NCBI RefSeq assembly: GCF_030068605.1
Contig: NZ_JASJOU010000001.1
Coordinates: 682,001-746,000, forward strand
Length of the DNA: 64,000 nt
Direction: 5' to 3'
Source: Xanthocytophaga agilis
Lineage (GTDB): Bacteria; Bacteroidota; Bacteroidia; Cytophagales; 172606-1
Shown here: in pieces, positions 53,441 to 61,099 of the stretch
How positions within the stretch are numbered: the first letter of the stretch is position 1
Layout of the letters: each line of letters begins with the position of its first letter
Translations under genes and position numbers: made by a program
Notes under the pieces: model-generated
The model's database searches: none
What the model was told of the DNA's origin: nothing
The model's input: the letters and a program-made list of their open reading frames with translations, nothing else

Positions 53441-54412
53441 TCAAAATCCTACTTTATCTGCAACCAGATAATCATTTGCCTTCTGTGGGTTGGATGTGGT
53501 GAGCATTTCGCCCAGAAAGCCTGCCAGAAAGGTTTGTGCACCTAGAATAATGGCTACCAGACCTACAAAAAACAAAGGTTGATCCGTAACGCTACGTACT
53601 GTTTTGTGCAGATACAGGTTGTTATAGGCTTTGTCGATAATAAGCCAGATGGCTACAATGGCTCCAAAGAGAAAAGAAAGTGAACCCAGAGTCCCAAAGA
53701 AGTGCATAGGACGTTTCCGGTAGCGGGTCACAAACGAAATTGAAAGCAGATCCAGAAAGCCAAAGACAAACCGTTCGAGTCCGAATTTAGTATGACCATA
53801 TTTGCGGGGACGATGCTCTACCACTTTTTCGCCAATCTTTGAGAATCCACTCCATTTGGCTATTAAGGGAATATAGCGATGCATCTCTCCGTATACTTCT
53901 ATGTTTTTGGTTACACGGCTATTGTAGGCTTTCAGGCCACAGTTGAAGTCATGCAACTGAATGCCGGAGATCCAGCGGGTTACACCATTAAATAATTTGG
54001 TCGGTATAGTTTTACTGATAGGATCATACCGTTTCTTTTTCCAGCCCGATACCAGATCATACTTTTGTTGAGTGATCATGGTATAGAGTTCAGGTATTTC
54101 GTCCGGACTATCCTGTAAGTCGGCGTCCATGGTAATTACTACATGACCCACTGCACTCCGGAAGCCTACATGCAATGCGGCAGATTTGCCATAGTTTCTG
54201 TTAAACTGTATGCCTTTAACTGCTGGATTCTTTTGTGAAATTTGTTGTATCACATCCCAGGAATCATCTGTACTACCATCATCAATAACAATGACTTCAT
54301 AGGTAAACGCATTCGCTTTCATTACCCTCGCTATCCATTCGCAAAGCTCGGGTAAAGATTCAGATTCGTCCTTGGCGGGTATTACTACCGAAATTTGAGG
54401 TTTTTCAGACAT
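53441..54412 (-). CDS. GT2 glycosyltransferase with C-terminal membrane anchor (323 aa)
   Basis: The GT2 fold reads ISVVIPAKDESESLPELCEWI, VIVIDDGSTDDSWDVIQ, the nucleotide-metal DxD within VITMDADLQDSPDEIPEL (about 91-109), and FNCGLKAYNS. Two membrane segments at the end (about 243-263 and 285-308) follow an amphipathic linker rich in Arg/Lys. This is the layout of polyprenyl- or dolichyl-phosphate sugar synthases (DPM1-like), which put a sugar on the lipid carrier at the inner membrane. It sits next to the DUF4199 pair and the dihydroorotase-like gene, all on the same strand. Confidence 0.9.
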   Translation of the reverse strand: MSEKPQISVVIPAKDESESLPELCEWIARVMKANAFTYEVIVIDDGSTDDSWDVIQQISQKNPAVKGIQFNRNYGKSAALHVGFRSAVGHVVITMDADLQDSPDEIPELYTMITQQKYDLVSGWKKKRYDPISKTIPTKLFNGVTRWISGIQLHDFNCGLKAYNSRVTKNIEVYGEMHRYIPLIAKWSGFSKIGEKVVEHRPRKYGHTKFGLERFVFGFLDLLSISFVTRYRKRPMHFFGTLGSLSFLFGAIVAIWLIIDKAYNNLYLHKTVRSVTDQPLFFVGLVAIILGAQTFLAGFLGEMLTTSNPQKANDYLVADKVGF

Positions 54413-54431
54413 TAATGCTGTAAATAAATGA

Positions 54432-54478
54432 ATAATAAGAGAGTATATACATAGTTAACGTATAAGCTCTCTCATTAT
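54432..54478 (-). terminator. Imperfect hairpin between DUF4199 and GT2 genes
   Basis: A 12-bp stem with one mismatch (54432-54443 with 54467-54478) plus inner TATAC/GTATA pairing, with a T-rich minus-strand tail. It may cause partial termination within the operon. Confidence 0.45.
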
Positions 54479-54486
54479 AGAAAGAA

Positions 54487-55032
54487 TTATTGTAAAAATA
54501 CATCACGATCTTTTTTCATGATAGCTCCAATAATAAGGGAGAAAATTACACCAATAATAGCATATAGTATTGGACTTATTATAAAGCTATAGGTAAACAT
54601 AGCCTCTGTAAACGGACGAGATATTTCAATAGCCTGATCCACTTGTTCATCACTCATAGTTCCTTTTTCTTCCATTTGTCGTCTGGCATTATCAATTACT
54701 TTTTCTGCAAATGAAGAGTCGATTACCTTAACATACAGAGTAGTAAAGATTCCAGAAACAAGCCCCATAACTACACAAAGCAATGTCCCAAGCCCAATTG
54801 ACTGTCCTAAACTTAAATATCCACCATTGTTTTGTCTGAAATCTTTTAAAGCTAAAATAATCGCTACAATTGGGGCTCCCCAAAAAAGTAGAGTGGAGAG
54901 ATAACCTATTGCTTGATTAAAAGATAGTTCCGTAATATTTAAAATCGCACCAATTATTGTAAGTACCAGGCCTGCGTATAAACCATAACGAAGTGCATAA
55001 GGTACCGGAGATGGTTGTTGTGTTGTTTCCAT
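54487..55032 (-). CDS. DUF4199 domain-containing membrane protein (181 aa)
   Basis: Four membrane segments are predicted: about 13-34, 42-61, 75-98 and 145-170 (SFIISPILYAIIGVIFSLIIGAI). The DUF4199 pattern is present: ALRYGLYAGLVLTIIGAI at the start, ALKDFRQNNGGYLSLGQSIGLG in the middle, and VIDNARRQMEEKGTMSDEQVDQAIE as a cytoplasmic or periplasmic helix. The family has no known activity and is largely limited to Bacteroidota. It lies 82 bp after its paralogue at 55115 and shares the dihydroorotase-GT2 operon. Confidence 0.82.
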   Translation of the reverse strand: METTQQPSPVPYALRYGLYAGLVLTIIGAILNITELSFNQAIGYLSTLLFWGAPIVAIILALKDFRQNNGGYLSLGQSIGLGTLLCVVMGLVSGIFTTLYVKVIDSSFAEKVIDNARRQMEEKGTMSDEQVDQAIEISRPFTEAMFTYSFIISPILYAIIGVIFSLIIGAIMKKDRDVFLQ

Positions 55033-55114
55033 AAAATCAGGGTAAGTGGTTTGTTTAGAAAATATATGTACTTACAAAGAAGTGAACGCTGTAAGGGTAC
55101 GCTATTCTACAAAC

Positions 55115-55693
55115 TTATTTCTTCTTTTTTACTTCTGTTTCCTGCTTTTGTGATAAGTGGTTTACATTTTTGCGCATGATTGCTGCAATCATCCCTATTA
55201 CCAGAATTTCAATCCCTATATTTTTGACAAATGCTCCTCCTGGAAAGAAAATGGTATCAAATGGTGTAATCTGAGGGAGAGCTGCCAGTTGTGTTCGGAT
55301 CATTTGCTGAAGTTGAGGACTTTTAGTAATCACATCGCTAGTGAGCCGTTGAGACATATCTTTTTGTAGATACAGAATAAAGTTTTTGAATACATCCGGA
55401 TCCAGAAATACAACAATACCATAAATCACCAGACACATTAATAACGTACCAATGATAGCAGTTCCCATTCCGATTACAGCTCCTTCCCAGAAATGCAATA
55501 CTCCATTTTGTTTTCGGTCTCTGAAATAGCCCATTGCATAAATGATACAAAGGAGGGTTATTATAATATCCAATGTACTTAAACGCGTTAAAGCAGGTTC
55601 TCCAACTTCATATTGGAGCACTAAAAAATAGGCTATTCCAGAAAGTCCGGCTACTGTACCAAATATTAACGCAATACGTAAATACGGATTCAT
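55115..55693 (-). CDS. DUF4199 domain-containing membrane protein, paralogue (192 aa)
   Basis: It has the same four-segment plan as the gene downstream: LRIALIFGTVAGLSGIAYFLV, TLDIIITLLCIIYAMGYFRDRKQNGVLHFWEGAVIGMG, ALIGTLLMCLVIYGIVVF-like third segment and a last segment IGIEILVIGMIAAIM. The YFRDRKQNGVLHFWEG region is the family signature. The ATG at 55693 directly follows the TAA of the dihydroorotase gene, so they are translationally coupled. The C-terminal tail (KQETEVKKKK) is lysine-rich. Confidence 0.82.
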   Translation of the reverse strand: MNPYLRIALIFGTVAGLSGIAYFLVLQYEVGEPALTRLSTLDIIITLLCIIYAMGYFRDRKQNGVLHFWEGAVIGMGTAIIGTLLMCLVIYGIVVFLDPDVFKNFILYLQKDMSQRLTSDVITKSPQLQQMIRTQLAALPQITPFDTIFFPGGAFVKNIGIEILVIGMIAAIMRKNVNHLSQKQETEVKKKK

Positions 55694-56989
55694 TTATTTT
55701 GAATTACGAATTTCAGAATTCTGTCTGACAAGTTTTGCCTGTCCCTGATTAATCACTCCCCACACTTTCCCTTTAAAATTCTTGCCAATAAATGGAGTAT
55801 TTTTAGATAAGGAACGAATGTCTTTATCTGTAAATGTCCATTCTGTATCTGTATCAAAAAGAGTCAGATTGGCAGGTTGATTTTCAGAAATTGAGATGGT
55901 TGGTAAGCCTAAAATATGACGTGGTTGTTTGCTTAGAAGTGCTATAAGTTGTTCGGAAGAAAGTTTGGTATTGTGTGTATTCAGAACAGCAAAGGCCGTT
56001 TCCAGTCCGATAATTCCAAAAGATGCCAGATCAAACTCAAGATTTTTTACTTCCACATCCAATGGATGGTGATCCGATACGATGGCATCAATGGTTCCAT
56101 CTGCCAGACCTATCCACAACGCATCTATATCACTTTGTCCACGGAAAGGAGGATTTACCTTCAGGTTGGTATCAAACTCCATTAAATCGCCATCAGTAAA
56201 GGCAATCTGGTGTGCTGCAATATCGCAGGTTACCTGTAAGCCTTTTTGCTTGGCTTGACGGATTAATTCTACTGACTCTGCTGTTGAGATACAGGTAAAA
56301 TGTATTTTGCCTCCTGTATATTCCAGAATACGCAGATCACGCATAATCATCATACTCTCAGCCATGCGTGGCATTCCCTTCATGCCTAACATTGTGGCTG
56401 GCAGACCTTCGTTCATGGTTCCAAACTTGGTGAGCAAGGTATCTTCCGGTCGGTTGATAAACAATCCCCCAAATGGCTGCATGTATTGTAGTACTTTCAA
56501 TACCATGTCAGAATTCTGGAGAGGTTCATGACCATCTGAGAAAGCTATTACTCCAGCCTGATGCAAATCCATCATCTCTGTCAGATCTTTGCCGTGTGCA
56601 TCGATGGTTACCGCTGCAATCGGATGAATTTTTACTGCATGGTTACTGCCTGTATGAGTTAAATAACTTACAGATCCTTTGGTCTGAATAATCGGTTGTG
56701 TATTGGGTAACAATGCGATTTCCGTAAAACCTCCCACTGCTGCAGCTTCCCGAACCGAACGCAAAGATTCTCTGTACTCATAGCCTGGATCTGGTGCAGA
56801 GACACGCATATCTACCCAGCCTGTTGAAACTTTCAAATTAGGCTGATCAATGGTAAGGTCTGTTTGTATACTGATCTGATCCGCAATCTGTGTAATGATT
56901 CCATTTTCAATAAGAATGCTTTTGGTCTGCCCGTTAAAAGGCGAAGCTGAATCCAGAATTTGGGCTGATTGGATGAGAATTTTTGTCAT
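55694..56989 (-). CDS. Dihydroorotase-like protein lacking the HxH metal motif (431 aa)
   Basis: The fold and length are those of class I dihydroorotase. STGWVDMRVSAPDPGYEYRES (about 55-75) replaces the usual GxxDxHxHxRxPG, and Arg62 and Ser64 stand where the HxH zinc ligands should be. ALLPNTQP (about 93-100), GMKGMPRMAE, KIHFTCIST, VNPPFR and SDHHPLDVE (about 310) are all present. In several Bacteroidota a dihydroorotase-type protein without HxH is either inactive, a structural partner of carbamoyltransferase, or uses a changed site. It is the first gene of the operon with two DUF4199 genes and the GT2. No other pyr gene is near. Confidence 0.85.
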   Translation of the reverse strand: MTKILIQSAQILDSASPFNGQTKSILIENGIITQIADQISIQTDLTIDQPNLKVSTGWVDMRVSAPDPGYEYRESLRSVREAAAVGGFTEIALLPNTQPIIQTKGSVSYLTHTGSNHAVKIHPIAAVTIDAHGKDLTEMMDLHQAGVIAFSDGHEPLQNSDMVLKVLQYMQPFGGLFINRPEDTLLTKFGTMNEGLPATMLGMKGMPRMAESMMIMRDLRILEYTGGKIHFTCISTAESVELIRQAKQKGLQVTCDIAAHQIAFTDGDLMEFDTNLKVNPPFRGQSDIDALWIGLADGTIDAIVSDHHPLDVEVKNLEFDLASFGIIGLETAFAVLNTHNTKLSSEQLIALLSKQPRHILGLPTISISENQPANLTLFDTDTEWTFTDKDIRSLSKNTPFIGKNFKGKVWGVINQGQAKLVRQNSEIRNSK

Positions 56990-57176
56990 TGGGAGGGATA
57001 ACGTTTTTTCCGCTGCAAAAGTAATGAAGGAAAAGGAGTTTACAAGGATGTACTAGTTTTTGATTTTTGCATTAAGTATAAATCACTTGATATTGAACAG
57101 CAAATGCAAAATATTTCTGTTAAACTCAATTCATCCCAATAACAGGATGGATAAAATATGCGAAGAAAAATAGCTT

Positions 57177-57216
57177 TTCCACTCAAACAACGTTGATGTG
57201 TGTTGTTTGAGTGGAA
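57177..57216 (-). terminator. Terminator of the YgiBC-like operon
   Basis: A perfect 15-bp stem (57177-57191 with 57202-57216) with a 10-nt loop lies 15 bp past the stop of the 57231-58370 gene. On the minus strand it is followed by a run of A and then TATTTTTC. Confidence 0.75.
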
Positions 57217-57230
57217 GGGAGGGTTTATAT

Positions 57231-58370
57231 TTATACAATTACATGAGGTATAAATCGGCTCGTATTGTTCGTTACCAGTGTTGTATTTTCGCGAATACCG
57301 ATACCGGCAGATTCCTGCCCGATGACCCACGAACCAATTACTGCATAGTTGCCTTCAAATTCAGGCAGTGGGTAAAACTCCTGAAAAATAAAGCCTTCTT
57401 CTCCATATTCTCCTTCTGTTTCCAGAATGGTGTTGCCATTTTCTACAATTTCCACATTAGCACCTTCACGGCTTAGTAAGGGCTTGGCTACATAGGTATC
57501 CCATGAGGCCGGTTTCTCAAAATAAGAGGGAAGCAGGTTGGGATGGTTAGGAAATAGCTGCCAGAGAATAGGCAAAATCGCCTTATTGGACAATATCATT
57601 TTCCAGGCAGGTTCAATCCAGAGTGTATGGTTTCTGTCTGTAACCAGATTTTTACCAAATTCTTCATGTACCATCCATTCCCATGGATACAGTTTAAAGA
57701 TATTCTGCATGTCCACCTCCTGATTGTCGACAAAGGTCTGTGTCTTTGAATCCCACCCAATCTCGTCTATATAGATAAACTCAGTCACTAATTCTGCTTC
57801 GAGTGCACAGGCCCGGATATATTCTACCGTAGTCAGGTCTTCCAGTGAGTCTTTGATACAGGTAAAATAGATTTTTCCAGGCTTCAGATAGGATTTTACT
57901 GAACGAAAATAATCTACCAGCTTTTCATGAATCGAATTAAACTGATCTACTCCACGACGTACTTCTTCTGACCAGAAATATTGCACAATACCAGCCTCAT
58001 ACAAAGAGGTAGGGGTATCTGCATTGTATTCCAGCATTTTGGGAGGATGAATTCCATCATAAGCCAGATCAAATCTTCCGTATAGTGAGGGTTCATCGTT
58101 TTCCCAGCTTCTTTCTATTAATGGGATAACAGACGCCGGAATGTGAAACAGATGATAGAGGTTATGATCCATTACATATTGCACAGCTTCCAGACACATC
58201 TCATGCAGAGTATTGGTAGCTTTCTCCAACTGTTCAATTTGTAGATAGGTGAATTGATAATAAGCCGATTCGTCCCAATATTTTATACCTTCCAGCGAAT
58301 GAAAACCAAACCCCAATGTTTCTACTTTGTTTTGCCAGAAGTTTCGTGGGGTAATTGCAATGCGTTTCAT
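57231..58370 (-). CDS. Glutathionylspermidine synthase family protein, YgiC-like (379 aa)
   Basis: This is an ATP-grasp-type protein of the GSP-synthetase family: MLEYNADTPTSLYEAGIVQYFW (about 112-133), FKLYPWEWMVHEEFGKNL, PILWQLFPNHPNLLPSYF, and the C-terminal YVAKPLLSREGANVEIV (about 311-327) and EEGFIFQEFYPLPEFEGNYAVIGSWVIGQESAGIGIRE. The last motif marks YgiC/YjfC-type enzymes rather than the bifunctional spermidine ligase/amidase. They form an amide between a peptide-like substrate and an amine, with unknown substrate. It is the third gene of an operon behind two small lipoproteins, as E. coli ygiC follows ygiB. Confidence 0.88.
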   Translation of the reverse strand: MKRIAITPRNFWQNKVETLGFGFHSLEGIKYWDESAYYQFTYLQIEQLEKATNTLHEMCLEAVQYVMDHNLYHLFHIPASVIPLIERSWENDEPSLYGRFDLAYDGIHPPKMLEYNADTPTSLYEAGIVQYFWSEEVRRGVDQFNSIHEKLVDYFRSVKSYLKPGKIYFTCIKDSLEDLTTVEYIRACALEAELVTEFIYIDEIGWDSKTQTFVDNQEVDMQNIFKLYPWEWMVHEEFGKNLVTDRNHTLWIEPAWKMILSNKAILPILWQLFPNHPNLLPSYFEKPASWDTYVAKPLLSREGANVEIVENGNTILETEGEYGEEGFIFQEFYPLPEFEGNYAVIGSWVIGQESAGIGIRENTTLVTNNTSRFIPHVIV

Positions 58371-58409
58371 GTAGGTAATGTGTGGTGATACAAATAAATG
58401 ATAACTCCC

Positions 58410-58742
58410 TTAACTTCGTCCTGAGCCTACACTAAAAGCAGATCTTCCGAATCCACCTCGTGAAATAGTCTGGCTTCTGGCTGTGCTGGAGTGAGGTGTT
58501 GAATACGATTCGTACCCTGTTGAACGATACACAGGACGACCTAATGTAGAAAGGAAATACAAACCTACAGGAGAAAATCCATGGTATCGATAAGGATGGT
58601 AAACGTGCGTATAGTGCGCATTTGTATCAGAACGGAGATACAAATGCGAGTTTTTTGCTGATTTGTCTTCTTTACTCGAACAGGCTGAAGCTGAGAGTAC
58701 AGCCACAACTAACGCTATATTGATGAATTGGCTCTTTTTCAT
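58410..58742 (-). CDS. Small lipoprotein with RGGFG tail, possible YgiB counterpart (110 aa)
   Basis: The signal with lipobox (MKKSQFINIALVVAVLSASACSS) gives a lipidated Cys at about residue 21. The rest is short, His/Tyr-rich (HYTHVYHPYRYHG) and ends in a flexible Ser/Arg/Gly tail SRGGFGRSAFSVGSGRS. E. coli YgiB (DUF1190), encoded next to YgiC, is also a small lipoprotein with a Gly-rich RGGFG-like end. I infer that this is a functional counterpart and perhaps a substrate of the ATP-grasp enzyme. Sequence similarity elsewhere is weak. Confidence 0.65.
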   Translation of the reverse strand: MKKSQFINIALVVAVLSASACSSKEDKSAKNSHLYLRSDTNAHYTHVYHPYRYHGFSPVGLYFLSTLGRPVYRSTGYESYSTPHSSTARSQTISRGGFGRSAFSVGSGRS

Positions 58743-58770
58743 TTAGATAACTCTTTAGCAGAAAATGCTG

Positions 58771-59145
58771 TTATTGGTTTTCTGGAAGCGGATTTCCTGG
58801 TTTTAATGTAACATAGATATTGTATTCAGTTGGGACCTGTACATTAATAACGTCCCCGTCTGCATTTTCTGCTTCCTGTAATTGTAGGCCTAACGCTGGA
58901 ATAGTATCCCGAACAACCTTGGTTCCGATGGCAACATTGTCTTTCCATATCGTATACGTAATCACCAGTTCGTCTTTGTCTGCAGAAATGTGATTAACCT
59001 GTACAGGCATTTCAATACTTGCCTTTTTATCTAGAGACGCTGCATCTCCTTCTTCTTCCGATTTACAAGAGGTAACCAGTAGTGTACTTGTGAAAATTGT
59101 AAAAAAGACCCATAGGCGTAATCCTGATTTTGAAATGGTTTTCAT
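58771..59145 (-). CDS. Hypothetical lipoprotein, first gene of the YgiBC-like operon (124 aa)
   Basis: The signal with a good lipobox (LLVTSC, Cys about residue 27) is followed by an acidic linker (KSEEEGDAASLDKKAS). The mature part looks beta-rich (VQVNHISADKDELVITYTIWKDNVAIGTKVVRDTI) and ends with VTLKPGNPLPENQ. I do not recognise a family. It is 28 bp ahead of the 58410 gene, so it is part of the same unit; a role beside YgiB/YgiC is inferred from position only. Confidence 0.65.
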   Translation of the reverse strand: MKTISKSGLRLWVFFTIFTSTLLVTSCKSEEEGDAASLDKKASIEMPVQVNHISADKDELVITYTIWKDNVAIGTKVVRDTIPALGLQLQEAENADGDVINVQVPTEYNIYVTLKPGNPLPENQ

Positions 59146-59868
59146 TGGGATAAAGTTACTTGGTTATTGATTGTCGACAAGCGTTGTGTTTTAGCTGAGC
59201 AGATATTCCTTTATGAATGAGATGCTACTTTGTAACCCATCTTTACCAGATAAATAATTTCAGCAAGGTAATTTATGAAAACAAAGATCATCCATCCTAA
59301 TTTCTGGCTGTTCACATGATGGGGTGATTGGGATAGATGGATTAGGAAGAATTCAGCGATCTAAAATCAGCTTATAAAACTTTTTGAGCCTTTTATAACG
59401 TGTAGGTGGAGCATGCGTATAATTCTATGCACACAGCAAATGGAAGAAGCAGTTTGATTTATCTGGAAGAAAATAATCTTTGCCTGGAGTTTACCAAAAA
59501 TTGCTGATGCGTTGAATTAACCGCAAAAAAGTTTTTGCATAGAATCAACCGCAAGTTTTATGTTTGACCTGAATTCACCGCAAAAAGTTTTATGGGTATA
59601 ACTCAGTTCAAACCCTTGATTTGCATAGAAATATTCACGCTATAAGGATCTCTCAGGACAGGATCTTATTGGGTAATTAGGTGAGTTACGCTGGTTACAT
59701 ACAGTTATCCAATTGGTTACAAATATAAATACCTGTAAGTGAGGCCTGTTATACCGGTTATACTTGTTTTTTATACTCGTGAAAAGTAAGCCAGAGTCTA
59801 CACTATTTTTAATGCATAGACTCATGGTTTATATTTTTCAGTTGATAAAGCTTTTTAATAAATGTTAA
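59146..59868. other. Intergenic region (723 bp), no gene seen, contains a tandem array
   Basis: It lies between the sialidase-family gene end and the start of the YgiBC-like operon, both minus strand, so it should hold that operon's promoter near 59150-59300. The stretch 59487-59640 is a tandem array of about 28-bp units, described separately. The minus frame at 59640-59825 has no plausible features. Confidence 0.5.
59487..59640. repeat. Tandem repeats of 28-29 bp
   Basis: Three good units start at 59514, 59542 and 59571, with consensus GAATYMACCGCAAAAAGTTT, spaced 28 and 29 bp. A diverged unit precedes them at 59487, and degenerate ones follow (about 59600 and 59628). TTTGCATAGAA occurs at 59534 and again at 59620, three periods apart. 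The first unit is itself a partial dyad (GCAAAAA-AG-TTTTTGC). Confidence 0.6.
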
Positions 59869-60930
59869 CTAATCTACTTTCAATACCACATGTTTGATAT
59901 TCTTCCGGTCATGGGTGTAAGTGATATGAACCAGTCCATCTGCACTCTGAATCACAGCAGGATAGCTAAACTCTCCTTTGGTTTCATCTTCCAGTTTATA
60001 CACATCTGTCCAGTGAATACCATCTTTGGAAATAGCTGCATTGAGTTTATAACGGCCATTGAACCAGTTTGGTCCCTTTAGTAAGGGGTTATATATCAGT
60101 ATATGGTAGCCGTTACGAAGAGTCACTGCATCTGTACCTGAGTTGGGATTGGGTACATCTATAGTGGATAATGGCTCCCAGGTAGCACCGTTATCATGTG
60201 ACCATGTTTGCACAACTTTGTTCTGACGGCTACGACAAAGCAGTTGCAAGGTTTTATCCGAATGAACCAGGATACTCGGTTGAATAACCCCGAATGTATC
60301 ACAGGCAATCGTGATTTTCTTCCAGTTTTTACCTTCGCTATCCGTCTTCTCCAAATGAATGTTCCATACTTTTTCATCTGCACTTTCTGTACTCGAAGGG
60401 TAAAGGATATCTCCATTCTTTAACTGCTCGGGTTTATTTTTAATAGGACCCAGCATTTCATTGGGTAATTTTTCGGCAGCAGACCAGGTTTTTCCATTGT
60501 CTTTGGAATATTTTACCATTCCCCACCAGTCACGGGGGGACTTACCTACTTTATAGAACAGGAATAGCTTGCCTGTTTTGGAACAGAATAATACAGGGTT
60601 CCAGCAGGGATAACGGAGTGTATCATTGATAATCCCATCGGCTACTTTCTCAGGTTTACTCCACTGATTGTTGACATTACGGGCAATCCAGATACATACA
60701 TCCGGACTGCTCTCATAGGCTCCAGCAAACCAGGATGCCAGAATACTCTTATCTGGGAAACTAACTATTGTAGAGGCATGGCAGGCAGCAAAAGGAGGGT
60801 TGTTTAGTATAAATTCCTGGCTAACAAGAGTAGCTTTGGGTGATTTACTTTGGGAAGAAACAGAACTGTTGAAAACGAGGGAAAGAAACAGACTTTGTAC
60901 TATAAAATAGGATGCTTTGGCAAAAAACAT
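59869..60930 (-). CDS. Exported sialidase-family (BNR repeat) protein (353 aa)
   Basis: A Sec signal peptide (about 1-26, ending SSVSSQ) precedes a six-bladed propeller. Asp boxes SKDNGKTW (about 140) and SHDNGATW (about 244) and the related SKDGIHW are visible. HASTIVSFPDKSILASWFAGA (about 50-70) is the usual first blade of predicted neuraminidases, and EFSYPAVIQSADGLVHITYTHDRKNIKHV the last, with an Arg in THDRK. This group (predicted neuraminidase, COG4692-like) may act on sialic acid or another acidic sugar; not all catalytic residues can be checked by eye. Confidence 0.85.
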   Translation of the reverse strand: MFFAKASYFIVQSLFLSLVFNSSVSSQSKSPKATLVSQEFILNNPPFAACHASTIVSFPDKSILASWFAGAYESSPDVCIWIARNVNNQWSKPEKVADGIINDTLRYPCWNPVLFCSKTGKLFLFYKVGKSPRDWWGMVKYSKDNGKTWSAAEKLPNEMLGPIKNKPEQLKNGDILYPSSTESADEKVWNIHLEKTDSEGKNWKKITIACDTFGVIQPSILVHSDKTLQLLCRSRQNKVVQTWSHDNGATWEPLSTIDVPNPNSGTDAVTLRNGYHILIYNPLLKGPNWFNGRYKLNAAISKDGIHWTDVYKLEDETKGEFSYPAVIQSADGLVHITYTHDRKNIKHVVLKVD

Positions 60931-61017
60931 GTGATAAGGTAATTGAATAGAAACTAATTATGGTGTAATAGATTGGGAATAACTCAATATTGGGATCATG
61001 GGTGTATCTTCACAAGA

Positions 61018-61070
61018 TATAAAGAATAAACCAGATCACAAACATTGTACAATTTGGTTTATTCTTTATA
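61018..61070 (-). terminator. Terminator after the BatA-domain gene
   Basis: A perfect 16-bp stem (61018-61033 with 61055-61070, TATAAAGAATAAACCA) with a 21-nt loop lies 30 bp past the stop of the 61100 gene. The T-rich descending arm substitutes for a weak T tail. Confidence 0.6.
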
Positions 61071-61099
61071 CAACTTCTTATGCAGGAGATGAATAAAGC

